Assembly: GCA_963832365.1 (NCBI GenBank)
Contig: CAWHUL010000016.1
Span: 124,001 to 188,000 of the forward strand
Direction of reading: 5' to 3'
Length of the DNA: 64,000 bases
From: CAWBRT01 sp963832365
Lineage (GTDB): Bacteria > Acidobacteriota > Terriglobia > Terriglobales > Acidobacteriaceae
Position numbers and translations under genes: made by a program. Shown here piece after piece: positions 1 to 8,248 of this stretch (its first letter is position 1; each line of letters starts with the position of its first letter). The notes below the pieces were generated by a model that saw only the letters and a list, made by a program, of their open reading frames with translations, was not told the DNA's origin and ran no database searches.

Positions 1-111
1 AACCGGGGAAAACTATGACGCCAAATTTCATTGCAGTGCCTTGCTTCGAGTTTAGCACGCAGGCGGGGAGGGACGGTCTCCCAGGAATTCGAGTCCTATG
101 ATGGCGAAAAG

Positions 112-142
112 CCCGCCCAAGCTTCGCTTGAATGGGGCACCC
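112..142 (+). repeat. Intergenic hairpin repeat, family B, copy 1
   Basis: A short copy of the repeat also found at 23491, 24389, 26879, 31905 and 59495. It keeps the CCC...CCAAGC left arm and the GAATGGGGCACC right arm with a shortened centre. It lies just upstream of the AI-2E-type gene. Assigned by eye from the shared ends; the centre is the most divergent of the six. Confidence 0.6.
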
Positions 143-234
143 GTTTTAATTCCCGCTGACGATCAAGTATCCTGAAAGGCTGGTCGGGGTCCCCGACAAG
201 CCCGCTGATGGCTTGTTGGGGCTGAGAGGCCGTC

Positions 235-867
235 ATGATTCTGCGTCACCACATCGAGGTCACTTTCGGTGCACTCAAGCGCTGGTTCATCGCCCAATGC
301 TATGACGCGCTGATTGTCGGCCTGCTCTGGCTGGCGGCGCTGTGGTACCTGCATGTTCCGCTGGCGATTTTCTGGGCTCTGGTGGGCGGGTTGTTGCAGT
401 TCGTTCCGAATTTTGGTCCGGTGCTGGCCTTGCTGGGCCCGACGCTGGCTCTGTTGTTTTCCCGCGCCGGGTGGGAGCAGTTCGTTGCTCTGCTGATCGC
501 CTACGCGGTGATCGCGATTGTCGACGGGCTTCTGTTGCAGCCCTACTTGATGCACCGGCAGAACCGGGTTCCCGTGTGGGCATCTATTCTGGCGCCACTG
601 GTGCTGGGAGTTATCATCCCGTTCTGGGGAGTGTTCCTGGCTCCGCCGCTGCTGGCCGTCATCTACGCGTATGTGCGCCGCAAGCAGATGCGGAAGGAGG
701 AGGAGGCGACACGTTCGGGCAAAGTCATAATTCTCCCTCCGGAGCCCCCGGCCAACCCGCGACATACGGAGACGGCTCCTATAATCGAGTCCGAAGCAGA
801 GCCAGGCAGGCGTGAAAGGCCTTGCCGCGACTGGGCCAATCCCGGCGACGAGCACAGGAATCGCTAA
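235..867 (+). CDS. AI-2E family transporter-like membrane protein, short form
   Basis: The protein of 210 residues resembles the C-terminal half of the AI-2E/YdiK permease family (PF01594), polytopic inner-membrane proteins whose substrates are mostly unknown. Visible are a basic amphipathic start, a long hydrophobic pair around residues 23-80 containing a Pro-Asn-Phe-Gly-Pro turn typical of the family, further membrane segments at about 85-105 and 118-148, and then a charged, soluble tail. Family members are usually 330-380 residues, so the N-terminal transmembrane segments are absent. An in-frame stop at 223-225 rules out a simple longer start. It may be a natural short paralogue or a 5'-truncated gene; a family B repeat sits about 90 bp upstream. 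Confidence 0.7.
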   Translation: MILRHHIEVTFGALKRWFIAQCYDALIVGLLWLAALWYLHVPLAIFWALVGGLLQFVPNFGPVLALLGPTLALLFSRAGWEQFVALLIAYAVIAIVDGLLLQPYLMHRQNRVPVWASILAPLVLGVIIPFWGVFLAPPLLAVIYAYVRRKQMRKEEEATRSGKVIILPPEPPANPRHTETAPIIESEAEPGRRERPCRDWANPGDEHRNR

Positions 868-887
868 GCATCGGCGTGCCGCAATGG

Positions 888-893
888 TATAAT
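888..893 (+). promoter_or_regulatory. Probable -10 element upstream of yebC
   Basis: A perfect TATAAT lies in the 198-bp gap before yebC. The segment 17 bp upstream has no good -35 match, so the promoter is supported only by the -10 hexamer and by its position after the preceding gene. The leader would be about 165 nt. Confidence 0.4.
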
Positions 894-1065
894 CCCTGCT
901 TGCCTGTGTGCTTTGAGCGAGAGCTTTGCAGCGACCACACGTCGTGGCACCGGCGCATATTGGTAATCCCGGGGGTCCCCGGCGCGCGCCGTAGTTGCGG
1001 GCGTTGGGGCAGAGCCATCGGGGCGAACCAAAGAAGACGAAATCCATTCATCCGGCGAGGTTCAC

Positions 1066-1812
1066 ATGTCCGGCCATTCTAAATGGGCCACAATCAAGCA
1101 CAAAAAAGGCGCGCTTGACGCAAAGCGCGGAAAGATTTTCACCCGTCTCATCAGGGAAATATCCATGGCCGCCAAGAACGGCGGCGACCCTGTGATGAAT
1201 CCCCGGTTGCGGACTGCGATTGCGGCGGCCAAGGCCGAGAACATGCCGTACGACAACGTCAAGCGCGCCATTCAGCGTGGCACGGGCGAGCTGCCGGGCG
1301 TGACATACGAAGAAATCACCTTTGAAGGCTACGGTCCCGGCGGGGTCGCGGTTCTGGTCGAGGTGACCACCGATAACCGCAACCGCACCGTCAGCGAGAT
1401 GCGCCACGCCTTCAGCAAGAACGGCGGCAACATGGGCGAGGCCGGTTCGGTGGCCTGGATGTTCTCCAAAAAGGGCGATATCGTGATTCCGAAAACGGCG
1501 GCCAAGGAAGATGATCTGATGACCATCGTTCTGGATGCCGGCGCGGACGACCTCAAAGACGATGGCGAAAGCTGGGAGATCCTCACCGAGCCTGCTGCTT
1601 ACGAGCCCGTAATCGAGGCGCTCACCAAGGCCGGCATCAAGCCCGAGGTCGCTCAGATCGGCATGATTCCGCAAAATTACATCAAGCTCGAGGGACACCA
1701 GGCCTCGACCATGATCCGCTTGATGGAGGCGCTGGAAGATCAGGACGACGTGCAGAACGTCTACGCGAATTTCGATATCGACCAGAAGCAGTTGGAAGAG
1801 GTCGCCGGATAG
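1066..1812 (+). CDS. yebC: YebC/PmpR family protein (TACO1-like)
   Basis: At 248 residues the protein has the full family length. It begins with the hallmark MSGHSKWATIKHKK segment and shows the KIFTRLIREI and NPRLRTAI motifs. YebC-type proteins are cytoplasmic; some act as DNA-binding regulators and others help ribosomes through difficult peptides such as polyproline, so the exact role here cannot be read from sequence. The ATG is preceded by a GAGG element. The gene stands alone, with a -10 element upstream and a hairpin plus T-run terminator just downstream. Confidence 0.95.
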   Translation: MSGHSKWATIKHKKGALDAKRGKIFTRLIREISMAAKNGGDPVMNPRLRTAIAAAKAENMPYDNVKRAIQRGTGELPGVTYEEITFEGYGPGGVAVLVEVTTDNRNRTVSEMRHAFSKNGGNMGEAGSVAWMFSKKGDIVIPKTAAKEDDLMTIVLDAGADDLKDDGESWEILTEPAAYEPVIEALTKAGIKPEVAQIGMIPQNYIKLEGHQASTMIRLMEALEDQDDVQNVYANFDIDQKQLEEVAG

Positions 1813-1837
1813 CAGCGGCGTAGGCGAGAGCGAGAAG

Positions 1838-1868
1838 CAGATCCTTCGCTACGCTCAGGATGACACGG
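1838..1868 (+). repeat. Intergenic repeat, family A, single unit
   Basis: The unit contains CAGATCCTTCGCT and CTCAGGATGACACGG. A near-identical unit is at 7137-7167, and diverged or inverted units occur at 22270-22415 and 58867-58992. It lies between yebC and its terminator. Confidence 0.75.
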
Positions 1869-1872
1869 AAAA

Positions 1873-1902
1873 GAGGCCGCTCATGCGCATGGGCGGCTTT
1901 TT
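1873..1902 (+). terminator. Rho-independent terminator after yebC
   Basis: GCCGC and GCGGC arms enclose a 12-nt loop and are followed directly by a run of five T. The outer pairs extend the stem by up to three bases. Confidence 0.75.
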
Positions 1903-2014
1903 ACATTGTTGCCTGATGTGGGCCGCACCCTCAATTTCCAGCCGTTCGCCGGTACTTCTCGCGTACAATTCAGAGCTGGATCAACCCACTACATTTGTCA
2001 GGGACCGATGACCG

Positions 2015-2644
2015 ATGAAGTTCCGCGCGATGCTTCTGCTTGCTGTTTGCTCCTCAATTCTCTTTCTGCCTGGCGCTTCAGCACTTGCCCAGACGGCCCC
2101 GCAGGCGGGCGATGACGTTGCTGGACTGAGGAGTGGACACTGGAATCTCGGCGTCTTTGTTGGCGGAGGCAGTGGAGTGGGGGCGCGCACGGACGTGCAG
2201 ATGTTTCGCGGCGGCGCGCGCATTGGCCGCGTCATGACCGACGAACGGGGACGCGGTTGGGCAAAGGGTACGTTCGAACTCGCCGCCGAGATCACGCCCG
2301 TCGATTACATCTTCTGGAGCGGGTACAAGAACGCATATGGATTCGGTGTTACGCCCATCGACATGAAATGGAACTTCACCAGCGGCAAGCACCTGGCGCC
2401 GTTCGTCGAGGCCGCAGGCGGCGTCATGTGGAGCACGGTGAACATTCCTCCCGGAGACACCTCGCGCATCAACTTCACCCCCGGCTGTGGAGGCGGCATG
2501 CACATCTTCCTCAAGCCTGACCGCGCCGTCACCTGGACGCTGCGCGCCGTGCATATTTCAAACGCTACGCTCGGCAACCACAACCCGGGCGTGAACGCCT
2601 CTGTGCAGGGCAGCCTGGGCTATACGTGGTTCAAGACGCGGTAG
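2015..2644 (+). CDS. PagL-like acyloxyacyl hydrolase (lipid A 3-O-deacylase family)
   Basis: The 209-residue protein has a signal peptide (hydrophobic 5-20, cleavage near ALAQ at 23-26) and then a sequence of alternating beta-strand character expected of a small outer-membrane barrel. The PagL family removes the 3-O acyl chain of lipid A at the outer membrane. The family's active-site segment is clear near the C terminus: His180 and Ser182 in the HISNA motif, followed by NPG. PagL's catalytic Glu, 14 residues after the His, is Asn194 here. Activity may therefore use a different acid or be lost. It ends with an aromatic-basic C terminus (YTWFKTR). It is monocistronic; the next gene starts 115 bp downstream. 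Confidence 0.75.
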   Translation: MKFRAMLLLAVCSSILFLPGASALAQTAPQAGDDVAGLRSGHWNLGVFVGGGSGVGARTDVQMFRGGARIGRVMTDERGRGWAKGTFELAAEITPVDYIFWSGYKNAYGFGVTPIDMKWNFTSGKHLAPFVEAAGGVMWSTVNIPPGDTSRINFTPGCGGGMHIFLKPDRAVTWTLRAVHISNATLGNHNPGVNASVQGSLGYTWFKTR

Positions 2645-2759
2645 CGGCGGTGTTCACGATTGGCGCTGGCGCAACCGTCCGGCTTGCGTGATAATTCACA
2701 TCTCAGACTCGGAACTCTGGCCGTAAACAGACAGTCCCAAGAGGCAAGGAGAATTCTGC

Positions 2760-3767
2760 ATGCACAAGACCGTCGTGTTGGTATCTCTTTTCGTTCTCAT
2801 CGCCGTTTTTGGTACGGCGTTGTCAGCCGAAACCCATAAGTTGCCGGCGACAGATCAAACCACGTGGACAGGCTTCTTTGACAATACAGTTCCCGCTGTC
2901 CTGAAGATCAACTCGGGCGATACGGTCGACACCCAGACCCGTATGCTCTACAACGACAAGCTGAAGCCCGGCGCAACCATGGATGACGTGGTCAAGTGGC
3001 GCGCCGCTCTGGGCCTTGAAAAAAAGTCGGGGCACACCTTGACCGGCCCGATCTACATTAACGGCGCCATGCCCGGCGATGTGTTGCAGGTGGATATCAT
3101 CAAGCTGACGCCACGCGCGTATGCGGTGACCTACAACATGCCCGGTAATTTTAAGGTTGGCAGCCTGCCGGAAGATTTCCCCGAAGGACAGTTGAAGTTT
3201 CTCACCGTTGATGTGAAGAAGAAGATTGTGAAATTCAACGACAACATCACCCTTCCCATGCGTCCCTTCCTGGGCATCATGGCGGTGGCCCCGGCGCAGG
3301 ACGGCCACGTTTCGACAGCTCCTCCGAACGTGTTCGGCGGCAACATGGACTTGAAGGAACTGGTTCCCGGCACAACGGTCTTTTTGCCGGTGTTCAAGCA
3401 GGGCGGCCTGTTTAACATTGGCGACGCGCACGCCGGCATGGGCGATGGCGAAGTCTGCATCACCGCGATGGAAACGGCGATGGACCAGGTTGTGCTCAAG
3501 TTCACCGTTCGCAAGGACATGAAGCTGGCACTGCCCATGGCCGAGACTCCGACGCACTACATCCTCATGGCCTACAACCCCGACCTGAACGAAGCGGCCA
3601 AGGACGCAACCCGGGCGGCAATCGGCTTCCTGCAGAAGTCGAAAGGCTTGACCGCACTGGATGCGTACGCGCTGATCAGCGTAGGGTGCGACCTGCACGT
3701 GACCCAGATCGTGGACGGCAGCAAGGGGGTTCACGTTATGATTCCGAAGTCCATCTTCGGCAAGTAG
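2760..3767 (+). CDS. Exported acetamidase/formamidase family protein
   Basis: The protein of 335 residues matches the FmdA/AmdA family (PF03069), which hydrolyses formamide, acetamide or related short amides to the acid and ammonia. Typical family segments are visible: a PIYINGAMPGDVLQVDI core, a GIMAVAP segment, the GGNMDLKEL motif and the GDAHAGMGDGE segment that carries metal-binding residues. It starts with a clear Sec signal peptide (hydrophobic core about 5-20, cleavage after ALSA), so it should be periplasmic or extracellular, unlike the classical cytoplasmic enzymes. The ATG has a strong AAGGAG site. A terminator follows. The gene precedes glutamate formimidoyltransferase, hinting at formamide or formimino nitrogen use. 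Exact substrate unknown. Confidence 0.88.
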   Translation: MHKTVVLVSLFVLIAVFGTALSAETHKLPATDQTTWTGFFDNTVPAVLKINSGDTVDTQTRMLYNDKLKPGATMDDVVKWRAALGLEKKSGHTLTGPIYINGAMPGDVLQVDIIKLTPRAYAVTYNMPGNFKVGSLPEDFPEGQLKFLTVDVKKKIVKFNDNITLPMRPFLGIMAVAPAQDGHVSTAPPNVFGGNMDLKELVPGTTVFLPVFKQGGLFNIGDAHAGMGDGEVCITAMETAMDQVVLKFTVRKDMKLALPMAETPTHYILMAYNPDLNEAAKDATRAAIGFLQKSKGLTALDAYALISVGCDLHVTQIVDGSKGVHVMIPKSIFGK

Positions 3768-3790
3768 ACAACTGAAGCATTCACCCAGAG

Positions 3791-3822
3791 CAACCCATCC
3801 CGTGGGGGTGGGTTGTTTTGTT
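3791..3822 (+). terminator. Rho-independent terminator after acetamidase gene
   Basis: CAACCCA pairs with TGGGTTG (3809-3815) around a loop rich in C and G, followed by TTTTGTTT. Confidence 0.8.
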
Positions 3823-3877
3823 TGCAGCGCGGCGTGGGCCATTGAGGCGCTGTAAGGTGTATCCTGCCACTTCAACC

Positions 3878-4786
3878 ATGGCGCTGATTGAATCTGTTCC
3901 GAACTTTTCCGAGGGCCGCGACCGGGCGATAGTGGACGCCATCGCCGAGGCCATGCGCGCCGACGGCGTCTACCTGCTCGACCGCCACATGGACGCCGAC
4001 CACAATCGCAGCGTCATTACCCTGGCCGGAGACCGTGAAGCGCTGATGGAAGCCGTTCTGCGCGGCATCGGCAAGGCTGCCGAGCTGATCGATCTTACCC
4101 GGCACCGGGGCGTACATCCTCGCATTGGCGCAACCGACGTGGTGCCTTTTGTGCCGATCGAGGGCGTCACGCTGGAAGACTGCGCGCAGATGGCGCGGCA
4201 GGTGGGCGCGGAGGTCTGGAAGCGCTACCGCATCCCCGTCTATCTGTACGAGAGCGCCGCCACGCGTCCGGAGCGGGTCCAACTGGAGAACATTCGTCGT
4301 GGGCAATTCGAGGGACTGCGCAAGGAAATCGCAACCAATCCCGAACGCATGCCTGACTTCGGCGAACCGCGCGTCCATCCTACGGCCGGAGCTACGGTGA
4401 TTGGCGCGCGCAAGTTTCTGGTCGCCTACAACGTTTTTCTGAATACGAGCGATGTCGAAATCGCCCGCAAGATAGCACGGACGGTGAGGTTTTCCAGCGG
4501 CGGGTTGCCGTTCGTCAAGGCGATGGGCGTGCTGGTTCGGGGAGTGGCGCAGGTCTCCATGAACCTGACCGACACGGAGCAGACGCCGATCGCGCGCGTC
4601 TTTGAGCTCGTCAAAGGCGAAGCCACGCGGCACGGTGTCGCCGTGCTTTCCAGTGAAATTGTTGGGCTGGTTCCAAAGAAAGCGCTGGAGGATGCAGCCG
4701 GATCGCTTCTCCAGTTGGAAAACTTCGACTCGTCGCTGATCCTGGAAAACCGTTTGGCCGCCGCAAGGGCGCACACAATCAGCTAG
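3878..4786 (+). CDS. ftcD: Glutamate formimidoyltransferase
   Basis: The 302-residue protein starts MALIESVPNFSEGRD, the hallmark of the formiminotransferase N-terminal domain. It continues with the DxDHNRSVIT segment, the HRGVHPRIGATDVVPFVP segment (His and Asp of the active site region) and a YLYE(S)AA motif. The enzyme transfers the formimino group of formiminoglutamate, a histidine breakdown product, to tetrahydrofolate in the cytoplasm. Only the transferase domains are present; the cyclodeaminase domain of the mammalian bifunctional enzyme is absent. I chose the ATG at 3878 because upstream codons show no similarity and overlap the terminator of the preceding gene. No other histidine-utilisation gene is nearby. 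Confidence 0.93.
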   Translation: MALIESVPNFSEGRDRAIVDAIAEAMRADGVYLLDRHMDADHNRSVITLAGDREALMEAVLRGIGKAAELIDLTRHRGVHPRIGATDVVPFVPIEGVTLEDCAQMARQVGAEVWKRYRIPVYLYESAATRPERVQLENIRRGQFEGLRKEIATNPERMPDFGEPRVHPTAGATVIGARKFLVAYNVFLNTSDVEIARKIARTVRFSSGGLPFVKAMGVLVRGVAQVSMNLTDTEQTPIARVFELVKGEATRHGVAVLSSEIVGLVPKKALEDAAGSLLQLENFDSSLILENRLAAARAHTIS

Positions 4787-4910
4787 CGCGCGTTTCAAAA
4801 ACCGACGTTAGCGGAAACGGCAAATCTCGGGGCCTTCGCAAATGTGGGCCACTAATCATGGAAAACCCCCGGTTCGCGCCAAACTGCCGAATGAGTAATT
4901 TGCTGCGAAC

Positions 4911-5423
4911 TCAGAGCCTCCGATGGGAAATGTAAAACGATTCCTTCAGAAGTTGCCAAGCAAAAAACTTTCCGTCCCTCAGACGAAGGAAGCCGTCCGA
5001 AAAAAGGGAGACTACCGCGCCTGCTCGATCTCCTGCCGAGGACAGCTCCCGATGAACCCGATCCAGCAGTTCCCCTTTTGGTATATACCATCTCTCTTTG
5101 AGAGAACTGTTTCCCTTCGAATTAGAGAAGAAGGGACACCACCGGGCGTCAAAAGACAGTCGGAGTCCGCCGCCCTCCCCACGAAGGTTTTCAGGTGTGG
5201 GCCTCTGTACCTTCGCCGCGAGGTCCGCCAGGTTGAGAGGCTTCTTTTCTGTCGGATCAACCTTAAGCAATTCAGACAAAAACTGCATTTTGTACTTCTG
5301 CTGGTATTCCTGATCCGACAGTGGTCGATGGGACTTTACGAAGCAAGCTATCTCGATGTCCTGGTCAAGCCTCTCGACCTCCAGCGGCGGCACCTCAATT
5401 AGCGGCGCTTTAATAGGCGGCAT
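4911..5423 (-). CDS. Hypothetical protein, 170 residues
   Basis: I do not recognise the family. The reading frame is supported by a strong AAGGGGG ribosome site six bases before its ATG; the overlapping plus-strand frame (4923-5402) has none. The protein is soluble, with Pro-rich ends, charged helices in the first half (a DQEYQQKYKMQFLSELLKV helix), and a C terminus with aromatic and basic residues. No signal peptide or membrane segment is visible. Its base composition is less GC-rich than its neighbours, which suggests recent acquisition. It is transcribed alone, opposite to ftcD. Confidence 0.55.
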   Translation of the reverse strand: MPPIKAPLIEVPPLEVERLDQDIEIACFVKSHRPLSDQEYQQKYKMQFLSELLKVDPTEKKPLNLADLAAKVQRPTPENLRGEGGGLRLSFDARWCPFFSNSKGNSSLKERWYIPKGELLDRVHRELSSAGDRAGAVVSLFSDGFLRLRDGKFFAWQLLKESFYISHRRL

Positions 5424-5495
5424 CTAATCCCCCTTGTCGTTGCGCGCAATTCTAAGAGCAACCTAAGCTGAAGCAAAGCCCAATTTGCATGATCG

Positions 5496-5534
5496 CCAAA
5501 AACAAAAAACCTCGACAGGTGAACCCTGCCGAGG
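5496..5534 (-). terminator. Rho-independent terminator for the aminotransferase gene
   Basis: Read on the minus strand, CCTCGGCAGG and CCTGTCGAGG arms (one internal mismatch) are followed by a TTTTTTGTTTTT tract. It is placed 27 bp beyond the aminotransferase stop. Confidence 0.85.
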
Positions 5535-5561
5535 GGGCTGACCTACGACTTGTACAGTCTG

Positions 5562-6761
5562 CTAGAGCCGCTTGTTGACCCACTCCTCAACACGATCAAG
5601 GGCCTTCTCGATGTTCTCGATCGAGTTGGCGATGCTGAAGCGCAGATACCCTTCGCCATAGGCGCCGAATGCGGTGCCGGAAAGCACAGCGACACCAGCC
5701 TCTTGCAGCAAGGCGTCCGCCAGCTTTCTGGACGGCCATCCGGTCTTGGTGATGTTCGGGAACATGTAGAACGCGCCTTTGGGCACCTTGCAGGAAAAGC
5801 CCTTGATGCGGTTGATGCGCTCGGCGAAGTAGTCGCGCCGACGCTTAAATTCGTCGCGCATCACGCCGACGGAACTCTGATCGCCCTTGAGGGCGGCGAC
5901 TCCGGCCATCTGGGTAAAGCTGGCGGTGCAGGAATTGGCGTTGGTCTGCATCCGCGCGATAACCTGCGCAAGGTCGGGGCGCATGACGCCGTATCCCATG
6001 CGCCAGCCGGTCATGGCGTAGGTTTTCGAAAAGCCGTCGAGAAGAATGATGCGGTCCCGCAACTGCGCGTGCTTGAGGATCGAGTGGTGCTTGCCTTCGA
6101 AAATCAGGCGGCAGTAGATTTCGTCGCTCAAAATCTGGGTATTGTAATTGCCGACGGCACTGGCGATGTCGGCGATGTCCTGCTCGGTCAATACGCCGCC
6201 CGTGGGATTCTGCGGCGAGTTCAGGATGATGAGCTTGGTGCGCTCATTGATCAGGCCGGCAAGTTCGTTGACGTCGAGGCGGAAGTCCATCTCTTCACGC
6301 AGACGGATGGGCACAGGCTTGGCGCCAACGAAGTTGATCATGGACTCGTAGATGGGAAAGCCGGGATTGGGGTAGATGACCTCATCGCCTTCCTCGGCCA
6401 GCGCCATGATGCTGAAGAACATGATGGGCTTGCCACCCGGAACCACGACAACCTCATCGGGTGAAACCTTGATATTGCGGCTGGCCGCCACTTCGTCGGC
6501 AATCGCTTGCCGAAGCTCGGGCAGGCCCGCCGAAGGGCCGTAGTGCGTGAAGCCGTGATGCATGGCCTCACTGCCGGCTTCAATGATGTGCGCTGGAGTG
6601 TCGAAATCAGGCTCGCCGATCTCCAGGTGAACAATGTCTTTGCCCTGCTTTTCCAGGGCGCGCGCCTTTACTAACACTTCAAAGGCGGTTTCGGTGCCAA
6701 GGCGTGCCATCCGGCTCGCCAGGCGAAGTTCGGTTTGAATTGCTGGAGTCATAGTATCCAT
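5562..6761 (-). CDS. Pyridoxal phosphate-dependent aminotransferase, class I/II (aspartate aminotransferase-like)
   Basis: The 399-residue protein has all fold type I landmarks: LEIGEPDFDTP near the N terminus, HYGPSAG (substrate-binding loop), NSPQNPTGG, SDEIYCRL (Asp that contacts the pyridine nitrogen and the Tyr), the SKTYAMTGWRMGY segment with the PLP-binding Lys, and RFS near the C terminus with the carboxylate-binding Arg. Such enzymes move amino groups between amino acids and 2-oxo acids in the cytoplasm; substrate (Asp, Ala, aromatic or branched) cannot be fixed from sequence. The start used gives MDTMTPAIQ; a second ATG is three codons later. It is monocistronic with its own terminator. 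Confidence 0.92.
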   Translation of the reverse strand: MDTMTPAIQTELRLASRMARLGTETAFEVLVKARALEKQGKDIVHLEIGEPDFDTPAHIIEAGSEAMHHGFTHYGPSAGLPELRQAIADEVAASRNIKVSPDEVVVVPGGKPIMFFSIMALAEEGDEVIYPNPGFPIYESMINFVGAKPVPIRLREEMDFRLDVNELAGLINERTKLIILNSPQNPTGGVLTEQDIADIASAVGNYNTQILSDEIYCRLIFEGKHHSILKHAQLRDRIILLDGFSKTYAMTGWRMGYGVMRPDLAQVIARMQTNANSCTASFTQMAGVAALKGDQSSVGVMRDEFKRRRDYFAERINRIKGFSCKVPKGAFYMFPNITKTGWPSRKLADALLQEAGVAVLSGTAFGAYGEGYLRFSIANSIENIEKALDRVEEWVNKRL

Positions 6762-7222
6762 GCCTGTAATCGATTGAATTACTGTTTACATTCTTTCACA
6801 TAGAGAAAGAAGCGCAAGTATTTTGCGAAGGTCGTTGGGAGCCTGCGGATTAGCAAGCGGGTCCCGAAGGGGGTGCGGGGCCAATCAGTGCCAGAGATTC
6901 TAAACTGCCCCAGACAGTGTGCCCCCGGCGAATGCGAGCGGAGACTCCCGGGCAAACAACCGCACTAATATTGGCCGGGTTTCGCGACCTCGCCCCCCAC
7001 CGGGGGTATGAATCCTGAAGGATTAGCCTTCTGAAGATACGTATTGCATGGCGCATTCATAATGTTCAGTGATTCGTAACACAGGATATTGTGACGATAA
7101 ATTGTCAATGCTCGGCGTCGGGGGACGCACAAACAGCAGATCCTTCGCTCTGCTCAGGATGACACGGAGAATAGCTTTAGGGCAGCCGATGAAGCCGGGA
7201 GCTGAGTGTGGTGAAACAGCTT
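6762..7222. other. Intergenic region without a supported gene
   Basis: This 461-bp gap separates two minus-strand genes. It holds a family A repeat at 7137-7167 and AT-rich sequence next to the aminotransferase start, probably its promoter (no clear hexamers chosen). No frame has convincing protein features; I see nothing else. Confidence 0.6.
7137..7167 (+). repeat. Intergenic repeat, family A, single unit
   Basis: Matches the unit at 1838-1868 over nearly its whole length (CAGATCCTTCGCT, then CTCAGGATGACACGG), differing in the few central bases. Confidence 0.8.
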
Positions 7223-8203
7223 CTAGTCTTGCAGCTCTTTTTGATTATCCGCGGCGCGGATCACCTTCTCGACGCGGTAAGGCACTCCGCCGCCGGAATC
7301 GTGGAATTGGCGCACCTGTAATTCGCCCAACAGGCCAAAGGCCAGCAATTGCACGCCGGCCACGATCATCACCGCCGCCAGGATCAACAGAGGCCCATGC
7401 TGATCCATGACGTCGGTATGGAACAACAATTTCAGAGCCATCATCCAGAGCGCAATCACCGAACCGCCGAAAATACCCGCCATCCCTACCGTCCCGAAGA
7501 AGTGCAACGGCCTCGACAGGTATTTAAGCAGAAAGCGAATCGTAATCAGGTCAAAGAAAACCCGGAAGGTACGCGTGATGCCGTAATGAGACTTGCCTTT
7601 ATCCCGGTTGATGTTCCTGATGGGAATCTCGCAGATGCGCGCGCCATACCATGAGGCCAGGGCGGGGATAAAGCGGTGCATGCCCTCGCCATAGAGCGGA
7701 ACCTGCTCGATGAGTTCGCGGCGATAGGCCTTGTAAGTGGTGCCGAAATCGTGCAGATCGACGCCACTCAGCTTCGACATCAACCAATTGGCGCAACGCG
7801 AAGGAATTCGCCGCATCACCAGATTGTCGATGCGCACCTTGCGCCAGCCGCTCACAATGTCGTAGCCTTCGTTGATTTTTTCGATGAACGCCGGAATGTC
7901 GTCCGGGTCGTGCTGCAGGTCGCCATCCATGGCGATGACGTACTCGCCCTGGGCATGGTCGAAGCCGGCCGCCAGCGCCGAGGTCTGGCCGAAGTTCCGG
8001 CTCAGCTTCACCACCACAACGCGGCTGTCGATGGTGGCTATTTCCTCGAGGAGGTCGAAGGTCTGATCGCGGCTGCCGTCGTCGACAAATACCAGCTCGA
8101 AGGAGTCGCCCGCCGATTCCATCACGGCCTTCAGCCGGTCATAAAGCTCGGTGATGCTCTCCTGCTCATTGTGAAACGGAACAACAATGGAAAACTTGGG
8201 CAC
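7223..8203 (-). CDS. Glycosyltransferase family 2, DPM1/ArnC-like with C-terminal membrane segments
   Basis: The protein of 326 residues opens with SIVVPFHNEQESI, the usual GT-A start, followed by VFVDDGSRDQT and the DGDLQHDP motif (metal-binding DxD near residue 95). A DFGTTYKAYRR segment and an RDKGKSHYG segment match bacterial polyprenyl-phosphate glycosyltransferases. Two hydrophobic segments near 235-260 and 275-300 anchor it in the inner membrane. Members transfer a sugar from a nucleotide donor to undecaprenyl or dolichyl phosphate for cell-surface glycans or protein glycosylation. Sugar and acceptor cannot be assigned. It ends 46 bp beyond the S53 protease gene on the same strand, but the two are unlikely to be functionally linked. 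Confidence 0.9.
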   Translation of the reverse strand: MPKFSIVVPFHNEQESITELYDRLKAVMESAGDSFELVFVDDGSRDQTFDLLEEIATIDSRVVVVKLSRNFGQTSALAAGFDHAQGEYVIAMDGDLQHDPDDIPAFIEKINEGYDIVSGWRKVRIDNLVMRRIPSRCANWLMSKLSGVDLHDFGTTYKAYRRELIEQVPLYGEGMHRFIPALASWYGARICEIPIRNINRDKGKSHYGITRTFRVFFDLITIRFLLKYLSRPLHFFGTVGMAGIFGGSVIALWMMALKLLFHTDVMDQHGPLLILAAVMIVAGVQLLAFGLLGELQVRQFHDSGGGVPYRVEKVIRAADNQKELQD

Positions 8204-8248
8204 GATGAACCATTATACCAAGACAAACTGCGCGCGCCAGAACAGGCG

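Noticed and set aside
163..1047. A 294-codon minus-strand frame
   Set aside because: Antisense to the AI-2E-type gene; Gln/Arg-rich shadow without motifs or ribosome site.
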